DNA of 30,731 nt from Methanoculleus marisnigri (lineage in GTDB: Archaea; Halobacteriota; Methanomicrobia; Methanomicrobiales; Methanoculleaceae): contig DASQ01000108.1 of the NCBI GenBank assembly GCA_002503885.1, positions 38,053 through 68,783 on the forward strand. Direction: 5' to 3'. Within the stretch, counting starts at the first letter, position 1; every line of letters begins with the position of its first letter. Shown one piece after another: positions 6,466-15,089 of this stretch. Below the pieces are notes generated by a model, which searched no databases, had not been told where the DNA came from, and worked only from the letters and a program-made list of their open reading frames with translations. The position numbers and the translations under genes are program-made.

Positions 6466-7835
6466 TGCCAAAGAAAGTTGAGAACGTCGGATGCCCGTAC
6501 TGCGGCGTCTGCTGTGACGACCTTGTCGTGACCGTATCGGACGACGGAAAGCAGATCCTCGAGGTGGAGAATGCCTGTGCCATCGGCAACCAGATCTTCC
6601 ACCATGCGACAGGCAGCGAGAGGATCCGGCTACCCCGCCTCCGCCAGCCGGACGGCACCTACAAGGACATCTCGTATGAAGAAGCGGTTGATTACGCGGC
6701 GAAAGTGCTCTACAACGCGAAGAAGCCCCTGATCTACGGATTCGGATCGACCAACTGCGAGGGCATGGCCGCCGCGGCCAAGGTTGCCGAGAAGGCAGGA
6801 GCCGTGCTCGACAACTGTGCGTCCATCTGCCACGGGAGCTCGTTCCTCGCTATATTCGACAACGGCTACCCGAGCTGCACCCTCGGCGAGACGAAGAACC
6901 GGGCAGATGTCATCGTCTACTGGGGCGCAAACCCGGCCCACGCCCATCCGCGGCACATGTCCCGCTACTCGATCTTCCCTCGCGGTTTCTTCACCGGCAA
7001 GGGCCACATGAGCCGCAAGATCATCGTCATAGACCCCCGGCACACCGACACCGCCCAGGTGGCGGATATCTACCTGCAGGTGCAGCAGGGCCACGACTAC
7101 GAGCTCTTCGACGCGTTCCGCGCCGTCGTCCGGGGCCACGAGATCCCGGACGTTGTCGCCGGGATCAGGCGGGAGCAGATCCTCGAGGTCGCCAATATCC
7201 TGAAGAAGGCCCGGTTCGGCACCATCTTCTACGGCATGGGGCTCTGCCACTCCGACGGCCGGAACCACAATGTGGACATCGCTATCAGCCTGACCCGCGA
7301 CTTGAACGACTTCACCAAGTGGGCGATCATGGCGATGCGGGGCCACTACAACATCACCGGACCGGGCGCCGTCTGGTCATGGCAGTACGGGTACCCCTAC
7401 TGTCTGGACCTGACGAAAAAGGATATCGCCTACATGAACCCCGGCGAGACAAGCTCCGTCGATCTCGCAATGCGGGACGAGGTGGACGCCTTCATCAACA
7501 TTGGAACCGATGCCGGCGCCCACTTCCCGATCGACGCGGTCAAACACCTCCGGAAGCACCCGTGGATCACCATCGACCCGAACATCAACATGGCAAGCGA
7601 GATCTCCGACCTCCATATCCCGGTAGGGATCGTCGGGGTCGAAGTCCCGGGCATCGTCTACCGGATGGACAACGTCCCGATCCAGTACCGCAAGGTCATC
7701 GATCCGCCCGAGGGCGTCATCAGCGACGAAGAGCTCTTCGAGCGGATCTACCGGAGACTCGCCGAACTGGAAGCAGAGGAGGCCGTAAAGGAACAAGCGA
7801 AGGCCGCACCGGAAGGCGTCCGCGCGGAGGAGTGA
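6465..7835 (+). CDS. fwdB: Formylmethanofuran dehydrogenase, subunit B (catalytic Mo/W subunit)
   Basis: Catalytic subunit that carries a [4Fe-4S] cluster and the metal-bis-pterin site where CO2 is reduced to formate. The 456-residue protein begins with a CPYCGVCCDD motif (Cys10, 13, 16/17) and Cys38, the usual cluster ligands. Cys122 in the NCASICHG segment aligns with the metal-ligating Cys of the known tungsten enzyme, so this is a cysteine rather than a selenocysteine form. PxHAHPRHMSRYSIFPRGFF and an IDPRHTDTAQ block are typical. The charged last 30 residues look like a flexible tail. The gene is translationally coupled to fwdD and is followed 3 bases later by fwdA. Confidence 0.95.
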   Translation: MPKKVENVGCPYCGVCCDDLVVTVSDDGKQILEVENACAIGNQIFHHATGSERIRLPRLRQPDGTYKDISYEEAVDYAAKVLYNAKKPLIYGFGSTNCEGMAAAAKVAEKAGAVLDNCASICHGSSFLAIFDNGYPSCTLGETKNRADVIVYWGANPAHAHPRHMSRYSIFPRGFFTGKGHMSRKIIVIDPRHTDTAQVADIYLQVQQGHDYELFDAFRAVVRGHEIPDVVAGIRREQILEVANILKKARFGTIFYGMGLCHSDGRNHNVDIAISLTRDLNDFTKWAIMAMRGHYNITGPGAVWSWQYGYPYCLDLTKKDIAYMNPGETSSVDLAMRDEVDAFINIGTDAGAHFPIDAVKHLRKHPWITIDPNINMASEISDLHIPVGIVGVEVPGIVYRMDNVPIQYRKVIDPPEGVISDEELFERIYRRLAELEAEEAVKEQAKAAPEGVRAEE

Positions 7836-7838
7836 GTC

Positions 7839-9545
7839 ATGAGCGAACTCATAATCAGGAACGGGTTCGTCTTCGACCCCCTGCAGGGGATCAAGGGTGA
7901 CCGGATGGACATCGGGATCAAGGACGGCAAGATCGTCGAGACGAGCGCCCTCAACAACCCGAAGACGATCGACGCCGCCGGCATGACCGTGATGGCGGGC
8001 GGTGTCGATATCCACTCCCACGTGGTCGGGCCGAAGGTGAACGTCGGCCGGCTCTTCCGTCCGGAGGACAAACTCTTCAAGAGCCCCCACAAAACGTGCA
8101 GCCGTATGGAGATGGGCTCCTCCGTCCCCTCTACGTTCAAGACCGGCTACGACTACGCGCGGATGGGGTACGTCTTTGTCAACGAGGCGGCGATGCCCCC
8201 GCTCCACTCCCCGCACGTCCACGAGGAGATACGGGATACCCCGATCATCGACAACGCCGCGATGCCGGTCTTCGGGAACAACTGGTTCACCCTCGAATAC
8301 CTCAAGAACAACGAGATCGAGAACAACGCCGCATACACCGCATGGCTTCTCCGGGCCACGCGCGGGTTCGGCATCAAGGTCGTGAACCCCGGCGGCTCCG
8401 AGGCCTGGGGATGGGGGCTGAACTGCGTGCATATTCACGACCCGGTCCCGTACTTCGACATCGCCCCGGCAGAGATCATCAAGGGCCTCATCGAGACAAA
8501 CGAGTATCTCGGTCTCCCCCACTCGATGCACCTGCACTGCAACAACCTCGGGAACCCGGGCAACTACACCGACACGCTCGACTCACTCAGGCTCGCCGAG
8601 GGCTACGCCCCGAAGAACGACTTCGGCCGGAAACAGGTGATGCATGTCACGCACCTCCAGTTCCACGCCTACGGCGGCGATTCCTGGGCGAACTTCGAGT
8701 CCCGGTCGAAAGACGTCATGGACTACGTGAACGCCCACGACAACATCACCGTCGATATGGGCCAGGTGACCCTCGACGAGACCACGACCATGACTGCCGA
8801 CGGGCCGTTCGAGCATCACCTGCGCTCCCTCAACAACCTGAAGTGGGCGAACGTGGACGTCGAACTCGAGACCGCCGCGGGCGTCGTGCCCTACATCTAC
8901 AGCCCCAACGTCAAGGTCTGCACCATCCAGTGGGCCGTCGGCCTGGAGATAGCCCTCCTCGCGAAAGACCCGATGCGGACGTTCATCACCACCGACCACC
9001 CGAACGCCGGGCCGTTCACCCGTTATCCGCGCGTCATCGCCTGGCTGATGAGCCGGGCGGCGCGTGACGCGACCATGAAGACGTTCAAGTGGCTTGACAA
9101 GACGATCGCCGCCACCTCCATCGACGGCATCGACCGCGAACTCGACCTGTACGAGATCGCGCAGATGACCCGGGCAGGGCCGGCACGGGCGCTCGGCCTC
9201 GCGCACATGTATGGCGGACTTGCCCCCGGCATGGATGCCGATGTCGCCGTCTACGCCCTCAACCCCGAGGATATGCCATCCGATCCGGCAGCGATCGAGA
9301 ATGCCTTCTCCCGGTGCGCCCTGCTCGTCAAGGACGGCGTCGTGACCGTCCGGGACGGAGAAGTCGTTGCGGAGCCCGCAAAGCGGACAATCTGGGTCGA
9401 CGTGAAGGTCCCGGAGAACACGCAGGTGCAGAGAGACATCTACGAGCACTTCCTCAGGCACTACAGCGTGAAACTCGACAACTACTCACTCTTCGAGGAA
9501 CACCTCCATAACCCGCGGGTGATCGAGGTCGATACGACACAATGA
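7839..9545 (+). CDS. fwdA: Formylmethanofuran dehydrogenase, subunit A (amidohydrolase)
   Basis: Subunit with a binuclear zinc amidohydrolase centre that joins the formate made by FwdB to methanofuran after it passes through an internal tunnel. The 568-residue length is typical. Ligands visible are His59 and His61 (DIHSH), the likely carboxylated Lys180 in GIKVVNPGG, His231/His233 (MHLHCNN), His269/His272 (MHVTHLQFH) and Asp386 (TTDHPN). Start ATG at 7839 follows the fwdB stop closely. The D-B-A-C gene order lacks fwdE, F, G and H, so the polyferredoxin and ferredoxin subunits must be encoded elsewhere. Confidence 0.96.
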   Translation: MSELIIRNGFVFDPLQGIKGDRMDIGIKDGKIVETSALNNPKTIDAAGMTVMAGGVDIHSHVVGPKVNVGRLFRPEDKLFKSPHKTCSRMEMGSSVPSTFKTGYDYARMGYVFVNEAAMPPLHSPHVHEEIRDTPIIDNAAMPVFGNNWFTLEYLKNNEIENNAAYTAWLLRATRGFGIKVVNPGGSEAWGWGLNCVHIHDPVPYFDIAPAEIIKGLIETNEYLGLPHSMHLHCNNLGNPGNYTDTLDSLRLAEGYAPKNDFGRKQVMHVTHLQFHAYGGDSWANFESRSKDVMDYVNAHDNITVDMGQVTLDETTTMTADGPFEHHLRSLNNLKWANVDVELETAAGVVPYIYSPNVKVCTIQWAVGLEIALLAKDPMRTFITTDHPNAGPFTRYPRVIAWLMSRAARDATMKTFKWLDKTIAATSIDGIDRELDLYEIAQMTRAGPARALGLAHMYGGLAPGMDADVAVYALNPEDMPSDPAAIENAFSRCALLVKDGVVTVRDGEVVAEPAKRTIWVDVKVPENTQVQRDIYEHFLRHYSVKLDNYSLFEEHLHNPRVIEVDTTQ

Positions 9546-9555
9546 GGCGATAATC

Positions 9556-10356
9556 ATGAAGACAGTAACCCTCACTCTGACCAACCCCTCCGAACTCCTT
9601 CTTGAGGGGCAGAATATCACTCCGGATACCTTTGCGGGCAAGAAAGCCGCCGAGATTGCCACCCTCGAACTCTGGGAAGGCAAACAGAAGAACCCGCTCG
9701 GGAAGCACTTCACTGTCGCAGGCGACGGTGGAGCGACGGCAGCCGAGACGAAGATCGTCCTTCGCGGGGACTGCACCCGTGTAAAGCGGATCGGCCAGCA
9801 GATGACCGCAGGCGAGATCGTCATCGAAGGCAACGCCGACATGTACATCGGCGGCTGGATGAAAGGCGGGAAGATCCACGTGAAAGGAAACGTCGACTCG
9901 TTCTGCGGCATCGGGATGGAAGGCGGCGAGCTGATCATCGACGGGAACGCCGGATGTCACCTGGGCTCATCACCCCGCGGCGAGTGGCGTGGCATGAAAG
10001 GCGGGCTGATCCGGGTCGCCGGGAGTGTCGGCAGCGACACAGCCACGTTCATCAACGGCGGGACGATCATCATCGGCGGCAACGCGGACATTCACGTCTC
10101 CACCCACGGCGAAGGGGGCACCGTCGTCATCAAGGGCGACGCCAGAGGCCGTGTCGGCGGGCAGATGGTGAAAGGCGACATCTACGTCTACGGGACGATC
10201 GAGAACCCGCTCCCGGGGTTTTCGATGGTCGGCGAGGTGGAGCAGGAGGTCGACGGTGAGAAGGCCCTCTTCGCCCATTACATCGGGGACCTCGGTGAAC
10301 GCCACCCCATCTCCAGAGGCAAGACGGTGTATGCAAACCTCTACACCAGACTCTAA
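9556..10356 (+). CDS. fwdC: Formylmethanofuran dehydrogenase, subunit C
   Basis: Structural subunit with a right-handed beta-helix related to the C-terminal domain of glutamate synthase large subunit. The 266 residues contain a run of GG- and GNA-type repeats (GNADMYIGGWMKGGKIHVKG, then GMEGGELIIDGNAG, GTIIIGGNADIHV, GGTVVIKGDARGRVGGQM) from about residue 90 to 215, which is the diagnostic pattern. Start ATG at 9556 with TGAGG about 9 bases upstream. It ends the fwdDBAC cluster and is followed by a T6 tract at 10359-10364 that could partly terminate transcription before moeA. Confidence 0.94.
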   Translation: MKTVTLTLTNPSELLLEGQNITPDTFAGKKAAEIATLELWEGKQKNPLGKHFTVAGDGGATAAETKIVLRGDCTRVKRIGQQMTAGEIVIEGNADMYIGGWMKGGKIHVKGNVDSFCGIGMEGGELIIDGNAGCHLGSSPRGEWRGMKGGLIRVAGSVGSDTATFINGGTIIIGGNADIHVSTHGEGGTVVIKGDARGRVGGQMVKGDIYVYGTIENPLPGFSMVGEVEQEVDGEKALFAHYIGDLGERHPISRGKTVYANLYTRL

Positions 10357-10358
10357 CC

Positions 10359-10364
10359 TTTTTT
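10359..10364 (+). terminator. T6 tract after fwdC, possible partial terminator
   Basis: Six T residues begin two bases after the fwdC stop. Archaeal polymerase can terminate at such tracts without a hairpin. The moeA gene starts 50 bases further on with its own ribosome-binding site, so readthrough into moeA is also plausible. Confidence 0.3.
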
Positions 10365-10414
10365 CCCCGGGCATGCGATGACCTCGAAGCCGCAGGCGAG
10401 GGGGGCGTGACACC

Positions 10415-11677
10415 ATGGTGAGGCGACACCTCACACAAAAACCGCTCGTTGAGGTCCTGGAGATGATGCGGGCCACCTTTCCGCGCCCGGACCGGACCAT
10501 TCAGGCCCCGGTGGCCGGGGCGGCCGGACGGGCGACGATCGGCCCCGTCTACTCGCCTCTGACGGTCCCGGCAACGGATGTCGCCGCACGAGACGGCTTT
10601 GCCGTCGTGAGCAGCGAGACCCTCGGGGCCGGCGATCGCACCCCGGTCCCGCTCAAAAATCCCTGCCGGGTGAATACCGGCAATGCGATTCTTCCCGGCT
10701 ACGATGCGGTCGTCATGGTCGAGGATGTCACCGGAGGGGAAGGCTCCTGGAGCACCAGGAAGGCCGCCTTCCCCGGGGAGCATATCCATCCCGCCGGCAC
10801 CGAGATCCGACAGGGGGAGGTGATCCTCCCGGCCGGGCACCTGATACGGCCCTGCGATATCGGAGCGCTCCTCTCTTACGGGATCACCGATATCGACGTA
10901 TCGGCCGTGGAGATCGGCCTCCTCCCAACAGGGAGCGAACTGGTCCCGGCGGGCGAGCGCCCGGACCCGGGAGAGGTGATCGAGAGCAATACCACCGTCG
11001 CCGCAGCATGGTTCGCCGAGGCCGGCGCCACCTGCACCCGCTACCCGATCGTCCCTGACGACCCGGAGCTCCTCAGGCAGGCTATCGGGAGGGGCATCCG
11101 GGAGAACGACCTGCTCCTGGTCTCCGCCGGGTCATCGGCAGGCACCCGGGACTTCACCGCCGGCGTCATCGGTGACCTCGGCGGGGTGCTCGTCCACGGC
11201 ATTGCCATGAAACCGGGAAGACCGGCAATCGTCGGCAGGATCGACGGCAAACCGGTCGTCGGCCTTCCGGGTTACCCGATCGCCGCCCTGACGGTCATCC
11301 GGGAACTCATCCTCCCCCTGCTCGCGGAATGGGGATTTCACGCCCGGCCCCGGGAGACCCTCCGTGCCCGGCTCGCCGGGACGGTCACGGGAGATCCGGG
11401 GTTTGACGAATTTATCCTCCTCACCGTCTCGCGGACCGGAGACCGGTATACCGCCACTCCCCTGCCCCCGGGAGCCGGGACGCAGATGACGGTAGTGCGT
11501 GCAAACGCCCACCTGCACGTTCCGGCAGGCACCGGTACTATCTGTGAGGGCACGGAGGTCGATGTCCTGCTGACCGGGCCGCGTGCGCTGATCCGGGAGG
11601 CCCCGGGGAGTCCCGGACCCGCACCGGAACACCAGGTGCGGGGAGATGCGGCACTCCCGCTGAAAGAGAGTTCCTGA
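10415..11677 (+). CDS. moeA: Molybdopterin molybdenumtransferase MoeA
   Basis: Catalyses insertion of molybdate, or possibly tungstate, into adenylated molybdopterin. The 420-residue protein has the MoeA layout: an N-terminal region with VPATDVAARDGFAV (about 50-63) and a NTGNAILPGYDAVVMVED block (about 89-106), then the MoaB/Mog-like domain with SAGSSAGTRDF and MKPGRPA...VGLPGYPIAA, and a C-terminal domain with GAGTQMTVVRAN and an EGTEVDVLL strand. The ATG at 10415 follows a G-rich ribosome-binding site. Placement after fwdDBAC fits a role in maturing that enzyme. The paralogue used for W versus Mo cannot be told from sequence alone. Confidence 0.88.
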   Translation: MVRRHLTQKPLVEVLEMMRATFPRPDRTIQAPVAGAAGRATIGPVYSPLTVPATDVAARDGFAVVSSETLGAGDRTPVPLKNPCRVNTGNAILPGYDAVVMVEDVTGGEGSWSTRKAAFPGEHIHPAGTEIRQGEVILPAGHLIRPCDIGALLSYGITDIDVSAVEIGLLPTGSELVPAGERPDPGEVIESNTTVAAAWFAEAGATCTRYPIVPDDPELLRQAIGRGIRENDLLLVSAGSSAGTRDFTAGVIGDLGGVLVHGIAMKPGRPAIVGRIDGKPVVGLPGYPIAALTVIRELILPLLAEWGFHARPRETLRARLAGTVTGDPGFDEFILLTVSRTGDRYTATPLPPGAGTQMTVVRANAHLHVPAGTGTICEGTEVDVLLTGPRALIREAPGSPGPAPEHQVRGDAALPLKESS

Positions 11678-11687
11678 CGGCGCCCGG

Positions 11688-12524
11688 TCACCCCTCGCTC
11701 TCGCAGGTATCCATCTGGGTGCGGATGCGGGCCTCGAGGTCAGGAAGCCTCTCCTGGTATTCCCGTGCGAGCAGGAACGTCCGGACGGCGTCGCCCATCC
11801 CCCGGTGGACGCAGAGGAGGTGACGGTACTCTTCGGGAACGGGATACCGGAAGTGCGTCGAGGCGACGGCGGATCCGTCGACGCTAAAGTCGATGAGCCG
11901 GGCGAGGCGGTCGAGGGAGAGGACCTGTTTCATCCCGAAACGCCGCCGGATCTCCCGCTGGAGGTCGATCAGCATGCAGCCGTCGAGCGAGAAGTTTGCG
12001 GCCCGGAACGCCTTCTTCTCCATATCTGCTGCAAAGACGACGATAGCCGGAGTATCCCCTGCCGCGATGACCGCCTCCATGAAGGTCCCGAGGTCCCCAA
12101 ACGCATGCCGGGCGGTCTCTTCTGCCGCCGGCACCTCGTCGTCGGAGACCCGGAAGGAGTGGTCGTAGGCCATCCCGTACTCGCCGCGACCCATATTCGC
12201 CACGGTCGTCGCGACGCCGACAGTTTTGCCGCACGGGTCGGTCACCTTCTTCCAGATCTCGACATCGATGTCGTACCGGAACTGCTCGCCCGCGTAGTGG
12301 ACGCTGTCATCCTCCGGTCGGTGGACGACTGCACCGATCTCGATCGGCATTATGACTCCCCGACTGGTGCCGTATACATACCCGAACTCGATATCCAGGT
12401 AGACGCGCCTGCCTGACCCGCCCGTCGCGGACTGTACCACAGTAGAGATCTCTTTCCCCGACAACGAAAAGGTTTCGCGGCCTCCTGTCTCCCGGAAAGA
12501 TTTATCCTGCAGGACATAAGCCAT
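11688..12524 (-). CDS. Putative DEDDh-type 3'-5' exonuclease (DnaQ/RNase H-like fold)
   Basis: A 278-residue protein I do not recognise by name. The pattern fits the DEDDh exonuclease superfamily: motif I VYLDIEFG with Asp44 and Glu46, followed by a strand MPIEIGAVV; motif II with Asp167 in VVFAADMEKKAF; then SLDRLARLIDF and motif III HRGMGDA with His240 and Asp245 (H-x4-D). These are the expected metal ligands and general base. The likely substrate is RNA or DNA ends, but this is inference. The start at 12524 is needed to keep motif I. It has no clear ribosome-binding site and lies only 35 bases from the divergent RNase III start. It converges with moeA (10 bases apart). Confidence 0.6.
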   Translation of the reverse strand: MAYVLQDKSFRETGGRETFSLSGKEISTVVQSATGGSGRRVYLDIEFGYVYGTSRGVIMPIEIGAVVHRPEDDSVHYAGEQFRYDIDVEIWKKVTDPCGKTVGVATTVANMGRGEYGMAYDHSFRVSDDEVPAAEETARHAFGDLGTFMEAVIAAGDTPAIVVFAADMEKKAFRAANFSLDGCMLIDLQREIRRRFGMKQVLSLDRLARLIDFSVDGSAVASTHFRYPVPEEYRHLLCVHRGMGDAVRTFLLAREYQERLPDLEARIRTQMDTCESEG

Positions 12525-12529
12525 TTATA
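12524..12529 (+). promoter_or_regulatory. TATA box for the RNase III gene
   Basis: TTTATA lies about 33 bases before the RNase III ATG, giving an expected start near 12552 and a very short leader. The box overlaps the first base of the start codon of the divergent exonuclease-like gene, so the two divergent genes share or compete for one small control region. Confidence 0.45.
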
Positions 12530-12559
12530 GAAGAGCAGGAGGCCCTGCACCCAACGACC

Positions 12560-13336
12560 ATGAGACTCTCCGCAATATGGGAAAAACTTCGTAACAGCGG
12601 CTTCTTCGGAGAGAGACCTCCAGAACACCCGGAGCCCACCGGCGATGACCGGGAAGCGGAGGTGCGTGCGCTCCTCGCCCGCCCCCCATTCGGGATCACC
12701 GATCTCCGCGACGCCGCCCTCCCCCTCTACGACCGGGCACTGACCCACCGGTCGTACATGAGGACCGGAGAGTATCCGGTAACGGCAGTCGACGACAACG
12801 AGCGGCTTGAGTTCCTGGGGAACTATATCCTTGACTTCATCATCGCCGACCACCTCTACGGGGGGTACGACCTCCCGCCGGGGGAGATGAACCGGAGACT
12901 CCAGGTGACGCGGAACACGAAACTCGCCGACATCGTCTTCCGGCAGGGCCTCGGCATCGACAGCGTCATCAGGAGACGGGGGCAGGTGCTGACCGACTCT
13001 ATCATCGCCGATGCGTTCGAGGCCCTGATCGGCGCTATCTACCTCGACTGCGGCCTCACCGTGGCCCGGGAGGTGGTGCTCGCGATCTTTGAAGGAGAGA
13101 TTGCAGCGTGCGACACCCGCAGGAACTACCGGGGAAGGCTCCAGGAGTACGTAGCCCGGGAGAACCTCGGCGAACTCGATTACGCCTTCCGCCAGACCGG
13201 ACCCGGGAACTGCCCGGTCTGGGCCGCACGGGTGATCGTCGGGGGGACTCCCCTCGGGAAGGGAGAAGCGCGGACCAAGCAGGGAGCCGCGATGCTCGCG
13301 GCAAAAGAGGCGCTCGGCCGTCTCGGGGAGGAGTGA
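12560..13336 (+). CDS. rnc: Ribonuclease III-like protein with dsRNA-binding domain, Asp-to-Asn at a catalytic site
   Basis: RNase III cleaves double-stranded RNA and is sporadic in archaea. The 258-residue protein has a nuclease domain (about 45-180) with the signature NERLEFLGNYILDF (80-93), Glu109 in the GEMNRRL helix, and DAFEALIGAIYLD (151-163), then a C-terminal dsRNA-binding domain (about 188-256) ending KQGAAMLAAKEALGRL. Glu81, Glu84, Asp151 and Glu154 are kept. The signature Asp after FLG (E. coli Asp45, Aquifex Asp44) is Asn88 here, which in bacterial enzymes strongly impairs cleavage. It may be a dsRNA-binding pseudoenzyme, or an enzyme with altered metal binding. Possible operon with the next two genes. 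Confidence 0.88.
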   Translation: MRLSAIWEKLRNSGFFGERPPEHPEPTGDDREAEVRALLARPPFGITDLRDAALPLYDRALTHRSYMRTGEYPVTAVDDNERLEFLGNYILDFIIADHLYGGYDLPPGEMNRRLQVTRNTKLADIVFRQGLGIDSVIRRRGQVLTDSIIADAFEALIGAIYLDCGLTVAREVVLAIFEGEIAACDTRRNYRGRLQEYVARENLGELDYAFRQTGPGNCPVWAARVIVGGTPLGKGEARTKQGAAMLAAKEALGRLGEE

Positions 13337-13337
13337 G

Positions 13338-14519
13338 ATGGTGCAGCCGGCCGGCAGGGATGCGACCGTCGCGGTCGTCCGCTGCGACGGCTATGACCTC
13401 GAGGAAGTCGATGCGGCCGTCCGCCGTGCGATCGACCTCGCCGGCGGCATAGAGAGGTTCGTCTCGCCGGGGGAGAAAATCCTCCTCAAACCAAACCTCC
13501 TCCAGGGGCAGGCGCCGGAACGGTGCGTCACCACGCACCCGGCAGTCGTCGCTGCCGTCGCCCGGCTCCTCACGGAACACGGGTGCCGGGTCGTCATCGG
13601 CGACAGCCCCGGGGCCGGGGTCGTCTACAGCGAGGCGAACCTGCGGCGGGCATACTTGCGCGCCGGGTATACGGCGGTGGCGGAGGAGACCGGCGCCGTC
13701 CTCAACTACGATACCAGTTCCCGGGTCATCTCGTTCCCCGAGGGCGAGGCGATGAAGCAGTTCTCCATCATCACCCCGGCCGCAGAGGCCGACGCGATCG
13801 TTGTTGTTTCCAAGGCCAAGACCCACATGTGGACCCGGATGACCGGCGCCACCAAGAACCTCTTCGGGCTCATCCCGGGGCTCGATAAGCCGGTCTTCCA
13901 CTTCCGGTTCCAGGACGAGTATGCCTTCGGGAGGATGCTCGTCGACCTCAACGAGTGCATGAAGCCCCGGCTCCAGATCGTGGACGCAGTCATGGCGATG
14001 GAGGGGGACGGCCCCCAGGCCGGCAGCCCGAGAAAGATCGGGGTGATCCTTGCCGGGAGCGACTATTCGGCCGTGGACACCGTTCTTGCGCGGCTCATCG
14101 GCATGGAGCCGCTCGAGATCGGGAGCATCAGAAGCGCGGCCGCGCGCGGCCTTCTCGATCCCGGGGCTGTCCGGACAGTCGGCGACGACCCTCTGGACTT
14201 CGCGGTCCCGGACTTCCGGAAACCCTCGACCTACGCCGGCGGGGGGGCGGGCGTCTGGCGGCGGGTGGTCCTCGCCGTCGTCCAGCGGTTCGGGAAGACC
14301 TACGCTCCCCGGCCCGGCGTGATCGCTCCGGCGTGCATCGGCTGCGGGAAGTGCGAACGGATCTGCCCGGTGCACGCGATCACCGTCACGGAAGGCAGGG
14401 CGACGATCGATCTATCGCGCTGCATCCGGTGCTACTGCTGCCACGAGATGTGCACCGAGCACGCCATCGCCCTCTCCCGGGGCCTCACCGGGAGACTCCT
14501 CGCCCGCCTGCTCGGGTGA
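13338..14519 (+). CDS. DUF362 domain protein with C-terminal 2[4Fe-4S] ferredoxin domain
   Basis: A 393-residue iron-sulfur protein. Residues about 40-290 form the DUF362 domain (KILLKPNLLQ, VIGDSPGAG, VVVSKAKTHMWTRMTGATKNLFGLIPG, then the AGSDYSAVDTVLARLIGM block). The C-terminal part is a bacterial-type ferredoxin with Cys333-336-339-343 and Cys362-365-368-372. An extra Cys367 sits in the second motif, and Thr replaces the usual Pro after its last Cys. The biochemical role of the family is not established; electron transfer is a reasonable inference. The ATG at 13338 has a strong GGGGAGGAG before it and follows the RNase III stop immediately. Confidence 0.82.
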   Translation: MVQPAGRDATVAVVRCDGYDLEEVDAAVRRAIDLAGGIERFVSPGEKILLKPNLLQGQAPERCVTTHPAVVAAVARLLTEHGCRVVIGDSPGAGVVYSEANLRRAYLRAGYTAVAEETGAVLNYDTSSRVISFPEGEAMKQFSIITPAAEADAIVVVSKAKTHMWTRMTGATKNLFGLIPGLDKPVFHFRFQDEYAFGRMLVDLNECMKPRLQIVDAVMAMEGDGPQAGSPRKIGVILAGSDYSAVDTVLARLIGMEPLEIGSIRSAAARGLLDPGAVRTVGDDPLDFAVPDFRKPSTYAGGGAGVWRRVVLAVVQRFGKTYAPRPGVIAPACIGCGKCERICPVHAITVTEGRATIDLSRCIRCYCCHEMCTEHAIALSRGLTGRLLARLLG

Positions 14520-14540
14520 GGCGACGAAGCCAAAACGCTC

Positions 14541-14969
14541 ATGAGTGATGCCGGCAGAGCAGGGGCCATGCCATGCCCGTTCTGCAACCCGGCCAGGGAG
14601 GATATCGTCGCGGCAAACGATCTCTGCTACGCCCGCTACGACATCCACCCGGTCAGTCCCGGCCACCTGCTCGTCATACCGTTCCGGCATGTGGCGAGTT
14701 ACTTTGATACGACAGACGAAGAAAGAATGGCGCTTGCCCGGCTCATCGACGACTGCAGGGCGAAGACCGAGCGTGCGCATCATCCGGACGGCTACAACAT
14801 CGGCGTCAATGTTGGAGAGGTCGCGGGACAGAACATCATGCACGTTCACATTCACTTCATCCCGCGCTATCGGGGTGACGCCGGAGAGCACGGAGGGGGC
14901 GTGCGGCGCGTAATACCGCGAAAAGAAGGGTGGCGGCGGGCGTCAGGTTCCCGGAGAGGGATGAGATGA
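14541..14969 (+). CDS. HIT family nucleotide hydrolase/transferase
   Basis: Histidine-triad protein of 142 residues. The HVHIHFIPR motif (His101, His103, His105) is the catalytic triad that attacks the alpha-phosphate of nucleotide substrates. Upstream are PVSPGHLLVIPFRHVASYFD and GYNIGVNVGEVAGQNIMH, as in Hint/Fhit-like proteins, and an N-terminal CPFC pair. The substrate cannot be deduced. Two starts are possible: ATG at 14541, as given, or ATG at 14568, which has GCAGGGG directly upstream and yields a protein beginning MPCPFC. It follows the DUF362 gene by 21 bases, likely in the same transcript. Confidence 0.87.
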   Translation: MSDAGRAGAMPCPFCNPAREDIVAANDLCYARYDIHPVSPGHLLVIPFRHVASYFDTTDEERMALARLIDDCRAKTERAHHPDGYNIGVNVGEVAGQNIMHVHIHFIPRYRGDAGEHGGGVRRVIPRKEGWRRASGSRRGMR

Positions 14970-15046
14970 AATCGGCCCTCCATCGTCTGAACACGGCCTG
15001 GGCCGGGACGGGCCAGCCGATACCCCGGGGTGCCTATTTGGAATGA

Positions 15047-15078
15047 TTAATTATGTAAGTAAGGCATAGTTACCTTAC
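15047..15078 (+). promoter_or_regulatory. ech operon promoter with overlapping inverted repeat
   Basis: TTAATTAT (15047-15054) is a TATA candidate with an expected start near 15075. A perfect inverted repeat, GTAAGG (15059-15064) and CCTTAC (15073-15078), covers the region between the box and the expected start. That is a classic place for a repressor operator in archaea. The GAGGG ribosome-binding site and GTG start of echA follow. Confidence 0.45.
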
Positions 15079-15089
15079 GAGGGACTTTA

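Noticed and set aside
7377..8537. Long minus-strand frame opposite fwdB/fwdA
   Set aside because: Shadow of well identified genes; rich in Val/Asp/Gly/His as expected for antisense frames of GC-rich codons.
13056..14375. 439-codon minus-strand frame opposite RNase III and DUF362 genes
   Set aside because: No recognisable motif. The plus-strand genes have clear domains and ribosome-binding sites.
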